A DNA stretch of 23,516 bases from JAWLFI01 sp041685645 (GTDB taxonomy: Bacteria; Bacteroidota; Bacteroidia; Chitinophagales; Saprospiraceae), in assembly GCA_041685645.1 (NCBI GenBank), contig JAWLFI010000018.1, positions 1 to 23,516 of the forward strand. Direction: 5' to 3'. Position 1 is the first letter of the stretch. Every line of letters begins with the position of its first letter. A model generated the notes under the pieces. That model saw only the letters and a program-made list of their open reading frames with translations. It was not told where the DNA came from and made no database searches. The translations under genes and the position numbers were made by a program. Of this stretch, positions 7,575 through 15,497 are shown in pieces.

Positions 7575-10500
7575 ATGACACAATCCATAAAAGTATATAA
7601 GCCGAAAAATAAAGTTAGAATTGTGAGCGCTGCCTCATTGTTTGACGGGCACGATGCTGCCATCAACATCATGCGTAGGATCATGCAACAATCCGGAGCT
7701 GAAGTGATTCATCTGGGGCACAACCGATCCGTCCAAGAGATCGTAGATACGGCGATACAAGAGGATGCGCAGGCGATAGCCATCACTTCCTATCAAGGAG
7801 GACATACCGAATACTTTAAGTACATGCATGATCTATTGCGCGAAAACGGCGCAGATCACATCAAAATATTTGGCGGTGGTGGAGGCACCATTCTCCCCGA
7901 GGAGATTAAAGATCTACACGATTATGGAATCACCAGAATTTATGCGCCGGATGATGGTCGATCCATGGGACTTCAAGGGATGATCAACGACCTATTGGAG
8001 CAGTCAGATTTCCCCATTGGCGAGGATGTAGAGGCCCATGTCGAAAAACTCTCTCCTGAAAACAAAGGAATCATCGCCCGGCTAATCACCGGTGTTGAAA
8101 ATTACCCGGAGGAAAGCGAGGAGTGGATGAAGAAAGTTCGGAAGATCGCCAAAACAAAGCAAACTCCGGTGCTGGGGATAACGGGTACTGGAGGTGCCGG
8201 GAAATCGAGTCTCGTCGATGAATTGATACGGCGATTCTTAATGGATTTTGAATCCAAATCCATTGCCATCATCTCTGTCGACCCATCAAAGAGAAAAACG
8301 GGAGGCGCCTTACTTGGTGACCGCATTCGCATGAATACCGTAAAGAATGATCGCGTCTTTATGCGCTCTTTGGCTACGCGGCAGTCCAATCTCGCTCTGT
8401 CAAAGCACGTGCATTCCGCCCTGGATATTCTCAAGGCGGCAGACTTTGACTTTATTATTTTAGAAACTTCGGGCATTGGCCAATCAGACACAGAAATCGT
8501 TGATCACTCCGATGTTTCGCTCTACGTCATGACCCCTGAATACGGTGCTGCAACTCAGCTGGAAAAGATTGACATGCTGGATTTTGCCGATGTTATTGCC
8601 ATCAATAAGTTCGATAAACGAGGCGCACTGGATGCCTTGCGAGACGTGAAAAAGCAATATAAACGCAACCACCAATTGTGGGAGACAGATGATGAAGATC
8701 TTCCCGTTTTCGGCAGTATTGCCTCCCAATTTAACGATCCCGGGACGAACAATCTCTACCGACATATCATGCAGGTCATCGATAAAAAAACAAACAGCCA
8801 ACTTGGCTCTGATTTTGAGCCCTCGCAAGAAATGAGTGAGAAGATTTACATCATTCCACCGAACAGAACCCGATATTTATCAGAAATATCGGAAAATAAC
8901 AGACAGTACGGCGATTGGGTGGACAAGCAGGTGCGCCTGGCGAGAAAGTTATTTGCCCTATCGCAATCGATGGAGTTGCTGCGCGAAGAAGGAGAAGAAG
9001 AAGGCCCGGTTCACGAAAGACTATCTGAGCTCTATAGTCACTACAAAATCATGCTAGATGGTAAGGCCCGCATTATTCTCGAAGAATGGGCAGACAAACT
9101 GGAAAAGTACGGCGGAGAGGAATATACCTACACCGTTCGCGGAAAGGAAATTCGCGTTCCGACAAAAGTGGAGACCCTCTCCCACACCAAAATACCGAGA
9201 GTGTTGTTACCCAAATTTAAAGACTGGGGAGAGATCTTGAGATGGTCTCTCACTGAAAACGTGCCGGGCGAATTTCCCTACACGGCCGGAGTGTACCCAT
9301 TCAAGAGATCCGGCGAAGACCCCACGCGAATGTTTGCCGGTGAAGGCGGTCCGGAAAGAACCAACCGAAGGTTTCACTATCTGTCGGAAGATATGCCCGC
9401 TGCGCGACTTTCAACAGCATTTGACTCAGTGACCCTTTATGGAGAAGATCCCGATCATCGGCCGGACATCTATGGGAAGGTGGGAAATTCCGGTGTGAGT
9501 ATTTGTAGCTTAGATGACGCGAAAAAGCTCTACTCCGGATTCGATCTCTGCGATCCCAAAACCTCTGTTTCCATGACCATCAATGGGCCAGCGGCTACTA
9601 TCTGCGCCTTCTTCATGAATGCAGCCATCGACCAGCAGTGTGAAAAATATATTAAAGAGCACAGTTTGGAAGACCGGGTGGAAGCTAAATTGAAGGAGCT
9701 CTATGACGACCGCGGTTTGAGTCGGCCGAAATATAGAGGGAAACTACCCAAGACAAATAACGGATTGGGCCTGATGCTTTTGGGTCTCACCGGAGATCAG
9801 ATATTAGATGCTGAGGTGTATGAATCCATGAAAATCAGGGCGCTTTCTTCTGTCCGCGGAACGGTGCAGGCGGATATTTTAAAAGAGGACCAAGCTCAGA
9901 ACACCTGTATTTTCTCCACTGAATTCTCACTAAAATTGATGGGAGATGTGCAGCAATACTTTATAGATAATCAGGTGAGAAACTTCTACTCCGTTTCCAT
10001 TTCCGGCTATCACATTGCAGAAGCCGGTGCCAACCCGATTACCCAACTGGCTTTTACGCTGGCCAATGGGTTCACCTTTGTCGAGTACTACTTATCGCGG
10101 GGCATGAATATCAATGATTTTGCACCCAACTTATCGTTTTTCTTTTCCAATGGAGTTGATGCTGAGTATGCGGTCATTGGCAGAGTGGCCAGAAGAATTT
10201 GGGCCAAGGCGATGAAAGAAAAATACGAAGCGAACGCCAGAAGTCAAAAGTTGAAATATCACATTCAAACTTCAGGGCGCTCCCTCCACGCTCAGGAAAT
10301 TAGCTTTAACGATATTCGAACGACTTTGCAGGCCTTGTATGCAATTTATGACAATTGCAACTCACTGCATACCAACGCATACGATGAAGCTATAACAACC
10401 CCAACAGAGGAAAGCGTGAGAAGAGCAGTCGCTATACAAATGATTATCAATAAGGAACTGGGACTCACAAAGAATGAGAATCCTCTGCAGGGTTCCTTCA

Positions 10501-10955
10501 TCATTGAAGAGTTGACAGATCTGGTCGAAGAGGCCGTGCTCACTGAATTTGATCGGCTCACAGAACGCGGAGGCGTACTGGGAGCTATGGAAACCATGTA
10601 CCAAAGAGGAAAGATCCAGGAAGAGAGCTTGTACTACGAGACGATGAAGCACACCGGCGAACTTCCCATTATTGGGGTGAATACCTACCTCTCAAAGGAT
10701 GGGTCTCCGACGGTCCAGCCCGGAGAGGTGATCCGGGCGACGAAAGAGGAAAAAGAGGGGCAGATAGACAATCTGGAACTCTTGAAAAAAGCAAAGCAGG
10801 AAAAAAGTGCTAAAGCTTTGGAGCAACTTCAAAAAACAGCTCTGGCCAATAAGAATACTTTTGAAGAGTTAATGCAGGCTACAAAAGTAGCTTCATTAGG
10901 TCAAATCACGCACGCCCTCTATGAAGTGGGTGGGCAGTACAGAAGGAATATGTAA
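7575..10955 (+). CDS. icmF: Fused isobutyryl-CoA mutase IcmF
   Basis: 1126 residues. IcmF interconverts isobutyryl-CoA and n-butyryl-CoA by an adenosylcobalamin radical mechanism, with its own G-protein chaperone fused in. Order: B12-binding domain (about 13-145) with cobalt ligand His26 in LFDGHDAA; MeaB-like GTPase (about 190-420) with Walker A G204-S211 (GTGGAGKS) and NKFD; linker; mutase barrel (about 530-1110). Active-site Phe587 (RMFAGEGG) and Gln775 (AQNT) replace the Tyr and Arg of methylmalonyl-CoA mutase, the known IcmF signature. F587 and Q775 are 188 residues apart, longer than the 144 I recall for the Geobacillus enzyme; the extra segment is near 697-742. An inverted repeat lies ahead of it. 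Confidence 0.96.
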   Translation: MTQSIKVYKPKNKVRIVSAASLFDGHDAAINIMRRIMQQSGAEVIHLGHNRSVQEIVDTAIQEDAQAIAITSYQGGHTEYFKYMHDLLRENGADHIKIFGGGGGTILPEEIKDLHDYGITRIYAPDDGRSMGLQGMINDLLEQSDFPIGEDVEAHVEKLSPENKGIIARLITGVENYPEESEEWMKKVRKIAKTKQTPVLGITGTGGAGKSSLVDELIRRFLMDFESKSIAIISVDPSKRKTGGALLGDRIRMNTVKNDRVFMRSLATRQSNLALSKHVHSALDILKAADFDFIILETSGIGQSDTEIVDHSDVSLYVMTPEYGAATQLEKIDMLDFADVIAINKFDKRGALDALRDVKKQYKRNHQLWETDDEDLPVFGSIASQFNDPGTNNLYRHIMQVIDKKTNSQLGSDFEPSQEMSEKIYIIPPNRTRYLSEISENNRQYGDWVDKQVRLARKLFALSQSMELLREEGEEEGPVHERLSELYSHYKIMLDGKARIILEEWADKLEKYGGEEYTYTVRGKEIRVPTKVETLSHTKIPRVLLPKFKDWGEILRWSLTENVPGEFPYTAGVYPFKRSGEDPTRMFAGEGGPERTNRRFHYLSEDMPAARLSTAFDSVTLYGEDPDHRPDIYGKVGNSGVSICSLDDAKKLYSGFDLCDPKTSVSMTINGPAATICAFFMNAAIDQQCEKYIKEHSLEDRVEAKLKELYDDRGLSRPKYRGKLPKTNNGLGLMLLGLTGDQILDAEVYESMKIRALSSVRGTVQADILKEDQAQNTCIFSTEFSLKLMGDVQQYFIDNQVRNFYSVSISGYHIAEAGANPITQLAFTLANGFTFVEYYLSRGMNINDFAPNLSFFFSNGVDAEYAVIGRVARRIWAKAMKEKYEANARSQKLKYHIQTSGRSLHAQEISFNDIRTTLQALYAIYDNCNSLHTNAYDEAITTPTEESVRRAVAIQMIINKELGLTKNENPLQGSFIIEELTDLVEEAVLTEFDRLTERGGVLGAMETMYQRGKIQEESLYYETMKHTGELPIIGVNTYLSKDGSPTVQPGEVIRATKEEKEGQIDNLELLKKAKQEKSAKALEQLQKTALANKNTFEELMQATKVASLGQITHALYEVGGQYRRNM

Positions 10956-10957
10956 TT

Positions 10958-12085
10958 ATGATAAAAAATATTAGCGAGATAGCCCTGGCCTTAACAGGCG
11001 TACTTTGTTTTAGCATCTTTTTTAGCTTCAACAGTGATGACAGCGACTCCGTATTAGATCAGATCGAACTTCCGGAAGGATTTTCCATTTCTTATTTTGC
11101 GGAAGATATAACTGAAGCTCGGTCTATCGTCGTAGCCGACAATGGTTGGGTCTTCGTCAGCACGCGGCAACACGGCAGCGTATATGCTTTGAAAGATAGT
11201 AATGGCGATGGCACGGCCGATCAAAAAGTAACTCTGGTAGAGGATTGGAATCAACCCAATGGAATTGTTATATCCGGCGATGATTTGTACGTGGCTGAAA
11301 TTCACCAGATTCACAAATTTGAGGGTTTGGTGAAAGATCCCACACAATCAGTGGATCCCATCGTGATTTATGATGATTTGCCTACGAACGAACACCACGG
11401 GTGGAGATTTATCAATATTGGACCCGACAATAAACTGTACACGGCCATCGGAGCACCCTGCAATATCTGTAATCGGGAGGAGGACTATTTTGCAAGTATT
11501 TCGAGGATGAATCTGGATGGCAGCGAGTTTGAAGTGGTCCAAAAGGGCATTCGCAATAGCGTGGGCTTTGACTGGGATCCACAGACGGGGTATTTATGGT
11601 TTACAGACAATAATCGCGACTGGCTCGGCGATGAACTACCGGCCTGCGAACTAAATGTAGCGACGCGAGATGGTCAGCACTTTGGTTATCCATTTTGCCA
11701 TCAGGGAGATTTGCCCGATCCGAAATTTGGTAAGTTGAGAAGTTGCGATGAGTTTGTACCTCCCGCACAAAATCTGGTAGCTCACTCAGCGCCACTGGGT
11801 ATTTGCTTTTTGCAAAATGCTGATGTACCAGAGCGATATACCAATAAATTACTGATGGCTGAACACGGCTCCTGGAATCGCAGTACTCTGGTGGGGTATC
11901 GCATTACTATGGTTGACATTGAGGGAGATGAGGCGACGAATTACACAGAATTTGCTACAGGCTGGCTTCAGGGAGAAAAGAAACTGGGTCGTCCGGTGGA
12001 TATTACCACCTACACAGATGGAAGTTTATTGGTCACCGACGACTACAATAATGCAGTGTACAACATTCGCTACGAAAAAGAGTGA
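10958..12085 (+). CDS. PQQ-dependent sugar dehydrogenase-like (glucose/sorbosone dehydrogenase) exported protein
   Basis: 375 residues. Members are beta-propeller proteins that oxidise sugars with PQQ in the periplasm. An N-terminal hydrophobic stretch (about 7-23) is a signal peptide or anchor. The propeller signature includes NEHHGWRFINIGPDNKLYTA with the His146/His147 pair near the expected catalytic base, then IRNSVGFDWDPQTGYLWFTD and a following LGDELP. An acidic calcium-like loop DSNGDGTAD sits near residue 80. Six cysteines, including CNIC, may form disulfides. The ATG is 2 nt after the icmF stop, so the genes are co-transcribed. No metabolic link with icmF is obvious. Whether it truly uses PQQ cannot be told from the sequence. 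Confidence 0.85.
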   Translation: MIKNISEIALALTGVLCFSIFFSFNSDDSDSVLDQIELPEGFSISYFAEDITEARSIVVADNGWVFVSTRQHGSVYALKDSNGDGTADQKVTLVEDWNQPNGIVISGDDLYVAEIHQIHKFEGLVKDPTQSVDPIVIYDDLPTNEHHGWRFINIGPDNKLYTAIGAPCNICNREEDYFASISRMNLDGSEFEVVQKGIRNSVGFDWDPQTGYLWFTDNNRDWLGDELPACELNVATRDGQHFGYPFCHQGDLPDPKFGKLRSCDEFVPPAQNLVAHSAPLGICFLQNADVPERYTNKLLMAEHGSWNRSTLVGYRITMVDIEGDEATNYTEFATGWLQGEKKLGRPVDITTYTDGSLLVTDDYNNAVYNIRYEKE

Positions 12086-12109
12086 GAGCAAAAAAACCGG
12101 GTAAAAGCG

Positions 12110-12125
12110 CACCGCTATCACGGTG
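12110..12125 (-). terminator. Small hairpin between converging genes, possible terminator
   Basis: CACCG, six-nt loop, CGGTG in the 54-nt gap between the sugar dehydrogenase and the CNNM/CorC gene. Read on the minus strand it is followed by CGCTTTT and, further on, a run of seven T. The stem is only 5 bp, so this is weak. Confidence 0.3.
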
Positions 12126-12139
12126 TAGATACTAGAGCA

Positions 12140-13396
12140 TCAGTTTCCATTGTCGCCGGAGTTGAGGACCTCGACCAAAACCATTTCTATTTTGGTATCG
12201 CTCACGAGTTCCACAGTAAATTTGTGCTTACCGATTTCGACTACATCGCCCTCATCCGGAATATGACCTGAGGTCATTACGATATAGCCCGATAGCGTGG
12301 TATAATCGCCTTCCGGAATTTCTAAAAAGGGAAACAATTCGTTGATATACTGTATTTCTAAACGCCCGGATAATCGATAGGTATTTTCGTCGATTTGGTG
12401 GCCAACGTGGCCATCTTCATCGTGCTCATCCTCAATTTCACCAAAAATCTCCTCCAGTATGTCTTCCAGGGTAATCAGTCCACTGGTCCCTCCAAACTCA
12501 TCCAAAACATAAGCGATGCTATTTTTCTCCCGTATAAATTTGAGCAGAAGGTCCTGGACACTCATGGCCTCTGGGACGAGGTCGATGTCCATGATCATAT
12601 CCTTGATAAATCTAGGGGAGCCGATCAATTGCTGGTGGTGTACGTAGCCTAGAATATTATCAATATCTCCATCAGTAATGAGTACCCGGGAGTGTTTGGT
12701 TTCCTGAAAAACGGATGAAAGTTCAATCATGGAAGCGGAGTGATCGATATGTTTTATTTCAGTTCGGGGTACCATGACGGAGCGCACGCGGGTTTGTTTG
12801 AGATGCAGCGCATTCTTAAACATTTCCGTTTCCATCTCTTCTTCGGCCTCTGCTGCCTTATCCTGGACAAACTCCTCTAAATCGTATCGAGAAAAGTGGT
12901 TTGCCACTTTTTTCTGTTGCCCCTGAAAAAAGAACCGAAGCAATAGATGACTCGCCTGCCTCATAAACCATGCGGGGAAACCCAAAACAAAAGTAAAAAA
13001 GGACAAGGGATACACCAGAGTCGATAACAACTCATTGGAAAAGAGTCGAAATATCGTTTTGGGAATAAATTCGCCGAAGAGCAATACAATAACGGTGATT
13101 AAGACCGTCTGTGTCAAGCCCATCAGAAAGGCACTCTCCATCCAACTCATCAGCAAAGGCTCCAATACCAAACTCATCAAATAGGCAAATGCCACGAGGA
13201 CAATGTTATTGCCCACCAACATCACGCTAATAAATTGGCCCGGTTTGTCGTATAATTTGGCCAGCATCCGGCCTGCACGGGAACCATCCCTGCGTCTCAA
13301 TTCTACATTGAGGCGAGAAGAGGAAATAAAGGCTATTTCAGAACCTGAAAACAAACCTGATAATAATAAGGTGGCAAGAATTGCTGCTGTTAACAA
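12140..13396 (-). CDS. CNNM/CBS/CorC-domain membrane protein (GldE/hemolysin-C-like)
   Basis: 418 residues. Order: DUF21/CNNM membrane domain (about 1-180) with LLLSGLFSGSEIAFISSSRL at the start and further helices, a tandem CBS pair (about 200-320) with VMVPRTEI and DEFGGTSGLITLEDILEEIF, and a C-terminal CorC_HlyC domain (about 335-410). Such proteins are linked to Mg2+/Co2+ efflux; a Bacteroidota branch is annotated GldE from its place near gliding genes. The only start that keeps the first helix is the TTG at 13396, since an in-frame TAA lies five codons upstream and there is no nearby ATG. It follows lptC by 22 nt and is co-transcribed. The substrate is not known. Confidence 0.92.
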   Translation of the reverse strand: MLTAAILATLLLSGLFSGSEIAFISSSRLNVELRRRDGSRAGRMLAKLYDKPGQFISVMLVGNNIVLVAFAYLMSLVLEPLLMSWMESAFLMGLTQTVLITVIVLLFGEFIPKTIFRLFSNELLSTLVYPLSFFTFVLGFPAWFMRQASHLLLRFFFQGQQKKVANHFSRYDLEEFVQDKAAEAEEEMETEMFKNALHLKQTRVRSVMVPRTEIKHIDHSASMIELSSVFQETKHSRVLITDGDIDNILGYVHHQQLIGSPRFIKDMIMDIDLVPEAMSVQDLLLKFIREKNSIAYVLDEFGGTSGLITLEDILEEIFGEIEDEHDEDGHVGHQIDENTYRLSGRLEIQYINELFPFLEIPEGDYTTLSGYIVMTSGHIPDEGDVVEIGKHKFTVELVSDTKIEMVLVEVLNSGDNGN

Positions 13397-13418
13397 GGGC
13401 TTTGCTTTTTATTGATTG

Positions 13419-13958
13419 TTATTGACCTACATCGGCCACCCCTTTCAGGGCTTTCATTTCCCATTCTGAGAAGTCGTCTTTGGCCTTAAATCCAAACCCG
13501 TAAAACAACTTCTCCTTACTCCTCAAGCGAGCAAACTTATCTGTGTACAACTCGGCCTTACTAATATCCCAATACAAATCTTCTGATTGAAGGGTGTCTC
13601 CTTCCGCATTGTACAATAAAACATTATCGCGTACATATATTTCATTCAAACTCCTGCGATTTTCCCCATAATCAGCAAATAACCAACTGGATATTTCACC
13701 ATCTTCGCCGACAAATTCAACGCTGACACCTTCCATGAACTTGTCTGTAAAATCCCCGCTCACTCCACCCTCTCTGTGCAATAAAGGTCCCTCTACATAG
13801 GCTTGAACTACTGCCGAGTCGGAGAAAATAATGTTGGGCTCCTTCACGACCTCAATTTTGGGATCGGGGTAGTCAAAGAGTCGGTTGACATCGTCAATAT
13901 CATTCTCGCAGGAGAGACAAAAGACAATTACCAGAACCATGACCGAATATCTAATCAT
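13419..13958 (-). CDS. lptC: LPS export lipoprotein LptC
   Basis: 179 residues from the ATG at 13958. A TTG five codons upstream is open but unnecessary. The N-terminus is a lipoprotein signal (MIRYSVMVLVIVFCLSC) with the lipobox Cys17. The rest is beta-rich with the alternating pattern of an LptC/OstA-like jellyroll: GVSVEFVGEDGEIS, NEIYVRDNVLLYNAEGDTLQ, EDLYWDISKAELYTDKFA, and a GFGFKAKDDFSEWEMKALKG ending. LptC moves lipopolysaccharide from the inner-membrane LptBFG complex to the periplasmic bridge. Many Gram-negative LptC proteins have a membrane anchor; the lipoprotein form is what I expect in Bacteroidota. The neighbouring CNNM/CorC gene supports the call. Confidence 0.87.
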   Translation of the reverse strand: MIRYSVMVLVIVFCLSCENDIDDVNRLFDYPDPKIEVVKEPNIIFSDSAVVQAYVEGPLLHREGGVSGDFTDKFMEGVSVEFVGEDGEISSWLFADYGENRRSLNEIYVRDNVLLYNAEGDTLQSEDLYWDISKAELYTDKFARLRSKEKLFYGFGFKAKDDFSEWEMKALKGVADVGQ

Positions 13959-14168
13959 ACTGCAAAAATACAAACATTTCCGATGTTTCCGCTGACATTC
14001 GTTGGCGAGGAAAATATACTCTTATCATTCAATATTACAATAGCTGCAAGGCGGCGATATTTTTGTAGCAAACATTGACGTGAAAAAGTCTAGCTCCGCA
14101 GAAATGACATCCTAAAATTAATACCTCCTCGTGAACCCAGGAGACTGTCACATCTATTTCCTTTTGTC
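13959..14168. other. Intergenic region upstream of lptC with no gene
   Basis: AT-rich DNA between the lptC start and the GC-rich element. On the minus strand TATTTTTG (13963-13970) ends 4 nt before the lptC ATG; it matches the -7 consensus but has no -33 partner. A plus-strand TATTTTTG near 14055-14062 has no gene to serve. Nothing else is recognised. Confidence 0.4.
13963..13970 (-). promoter_or_regulatory. TAnnTTTG -7-type box abutting lptC
   Basis: Reads TATTTTTG on the minus strand, 4 nt before the ATG. As a -7 element it would put the transcription start at the start codon. There is no -33 TTTG at the right spacing. Confidence 0.25.
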
Positions 14169-14323
14169 TAGACCTGATACGCGCGGCCCCCGCAAGGGGT
14201 GGGAAGGGAGCCTCCGGCCGCCGGGCGGAGGCTGTCCTCCCTCGGAGAGGGAAGGACGGAACCCCTGGACGACCCGACCCGAGGGCGCGCAGCGACCGAG
14301 GGATGCGGCCAAAAAAATAAAAC
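14169..14323 (-). repeat. GC-rich structured intergenic element, copy A
   Basis: About 155 bp of strongly GC-rich DNA in an otherwise AT-rich gap; ends are approximate. Read on the minus strand it opens with a T-run then GGCCGCATCCCTCGG, TCGCTGCG and GTCCAGGGGTTCCGTCC, resembling copy C (GGGCGTATCCCTC, TCGCTACG, GTCCAGGGCTATCGGTCC). It contains a near-perfect 25-bp palindrome (14209-14233, arms AGCCTCCG/CGGAGGCT with an inner CCG/CGG), a TCCCTC-GGA-GAGGGA hairpin (14238-14252) and a CCCC/GGGG hairpin (14187-14199). It seems to lack the CCATCGCT tail of the other two copies. Open frames across it are composition artefacts. Confidence 0.6.
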
Positions 14324-14343
14324 CAGATGAGGGATAGGGGAAA

Positions 14344-14378
14344 TTTGCATGTAAAACGGGACAAAATCCTTATCTTAG
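14344..14378 (+). promoter_or_regulatory. Possible purS promoter
   Basis: TTTG at 14344-14347, a 23-bp spacer, and TATCTTAG at 14371-14378 (TAnnTTTG with one mismatch), 40 nt ahead of the purS ATG. The spacing is at the long end for Bacteroidota promoters, so this is tentative. Confidence 0.35.
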
Positions 14379-14418
14379 CGCACCTAATCAGGCGCAATGC
14401 CGGACAAAAGAAAGAGTT

Positions 14419-14676
14419 ATGAAATTTACTGCTCATATCGACATCATGCCACTGGATGAATTACTGGACCCGCAGGGAAAAGCAGTGCTGAAAAATCTGC
14501 ACAATATCGATATCAACGAGGTCGAGCAATTGCGCATTGGGAAGCACATCACCATGGATCTGACGGCGGATGACGCCAAGGCTGCTGAGGCCCTCGTGGA
14601 AAAAGCGTGTGAAAAGTTATTGGCCAATGTGATCATGGAGCGATATGAGTTTCGTCTGGAGACGAAAGAGAAGTAA
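14419..14676 (+). CDS. purS: Phosphoribosylformylglycinamidine synthase subunit PurS
   Basis: 85 residues, the full PurS length. PurS is the small structural subunit that bridges PurL and PurQ in the ATP- and glutamine-dependent FGAM synthase of de novo purine synthesis. Diagnostic blocks are FTAHIDIMPLDELLDPQGKA (residues 3-22), the VEQLRIGKHITMDL strand, and the closing ACEKLLANVIMERYEF. Neither purL nor purQ is in the window, so the complex is encoded at separate loci. The rsmI ATG is 2 nt downstream, so the two genes are co-transcribed, with no clear shared role. Confidence 0.93.
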   Translation: MKFTAHIDIMPLDELLDPQGKAVLKNLHNIDINEVEQLRIGKHITMDLTADDAKAAEALVEKACEKLLANVIMERYEFRLETKEK

Positions 14677-14678
14677 AT

Positions 14679-15350
14679 ATGCTATACCTGGTCCCCACGC
14701 CCATCGGAAATTTAGGTGATTTGACGTATCGAGCCAAAGAAGTGCTGGGCTCTGTAGATAAAATACTGGCGGAAGATACGAGGCAGGCCAGGAAATTGCT
14801 GCGCCACTACGAAATCGACACCCCGGTGGAATCCTTCCACATGCATAATGAGCATCGGCGCCTGAATGGCGTTATAGAACAACTGCAATCGGGCATGAAA
14901 ATCGCTCAAATTTCAGACGCTGGCATGCCGGGCATCTCTGATCCGGGGTATTTGCTGGTGCGAGGGTGTGTGGAAAACAATATCCCACTAACTGTCTTGC
15001 CGGGGGCTGCGGCCTTTTTGCCGGCACTGGTCGCCTCCGGGCTACCCTGTGACCGCTTTTATTTCGAGGGGTTTTTGCCTCCGAAAAAGGGGAAAAACAA
15101 ACGGATCAAGTACTTGAGTGAATCAGAAGAGACCGTTGTACTCTATGAATCGCCGCATAAGATAGTCAAAACGCTGCGGCGCCTCATTGAATTTCTTGGA
15201 GCGGATCGGGCCGCCTGCCTGGCCCGAGAAATTTCAAAACTGCACGAAGAGTTTATCCGGGGTAGTTTAGAAGAAATCTGCGCTGAACTAGAGGGTCGAT
15301 CCAAAATTAAAGGAGAAATTACTCTCGTAATAGAGGGGAAAAAGAAATAA
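14679..15350 (+). CDS. rsmI: 16S rRNA (cytidine1402-2'-O)-methyltransferase RsmI
   Basis: 223 residues, matching the short Bacteroidota form. RsmI uses SAM to 2'-O-methylate C1402 in the 16S rRNA decoding centre. Signatures of the tetrapyrrole-methylase-like fold are present in order: LVPTPIGNLGDLTYRA at the N-terminus, LAEDTRQARKLLRHY, QISDAGMPGISDPGYLLV, PGAAAFLPALVASGLP, then YESPHKI and LAREISKLHEEF. It starts 2 nt after purS. A weak hairpin follows about 25 nt after the stop. Confidence 0.95.
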   Translation: MLYLVPTPIGNLGDLTYRAKEVLGSVDKILAEDTRQARKLLRHYEIDTPVESFHMHNEHRRLNGVIEQLQSGMKIAQISDAGMPGISDPGYLLVRGCVENNIPLTVLPGAAAFLPALVASGLPCDRFYFEGFLPPKKGKNKRIKYLSESEETVVLYESPHKIVKTLRRLIEFLGADRAACLAREISKLHEEFIRGSLEEICAELEGRSKIKGEITLVIEGKKK

Positions 15351-15497
15351 TAATTTGGTTGCAGATCGTTTTTCTATCTCATAGGGAGATAAAAGTTTTC
15401 AAAAAAACATCGTAAAAGAATAGTCTTTAAAAAGCCCAAAAGGGATTCGCAGCAAATGCTGCGTCAGCATTCTTATGAAGCTGCTTTTGATCTGTGA
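15351..15497. other. Gap after rsmI, possibly more of the decayed gene
   Basis: The frame of the downstream pseudogene is open from about 15420 to the TGA at 15495, but the protein it gives is not recognisable. CGCAGCA, AA, TGCTGCG (15448-15463) is a 7-bp palindrome. No intact gene is seen. Confidence 0.3.
15375..15399 (+). terminator. Weak hairpin downstream of rsmI
   Basis: TATCTC, five-nt loop, GAGATA, then AAAAG and four T. The 6-bp stem and short T-run make a poor terminator, but the position 24 nt after rsmI fits one. Confidence 0.3.

Noticed and set aside
14035..14436. Long minus- and plus-strand open frames across the GC-rich copy A
   Set aside because: Arg/Pro/Gly-rich translations with no family likeness, caused by GC-rich hairpins; they overlap purS on the opposite strand.
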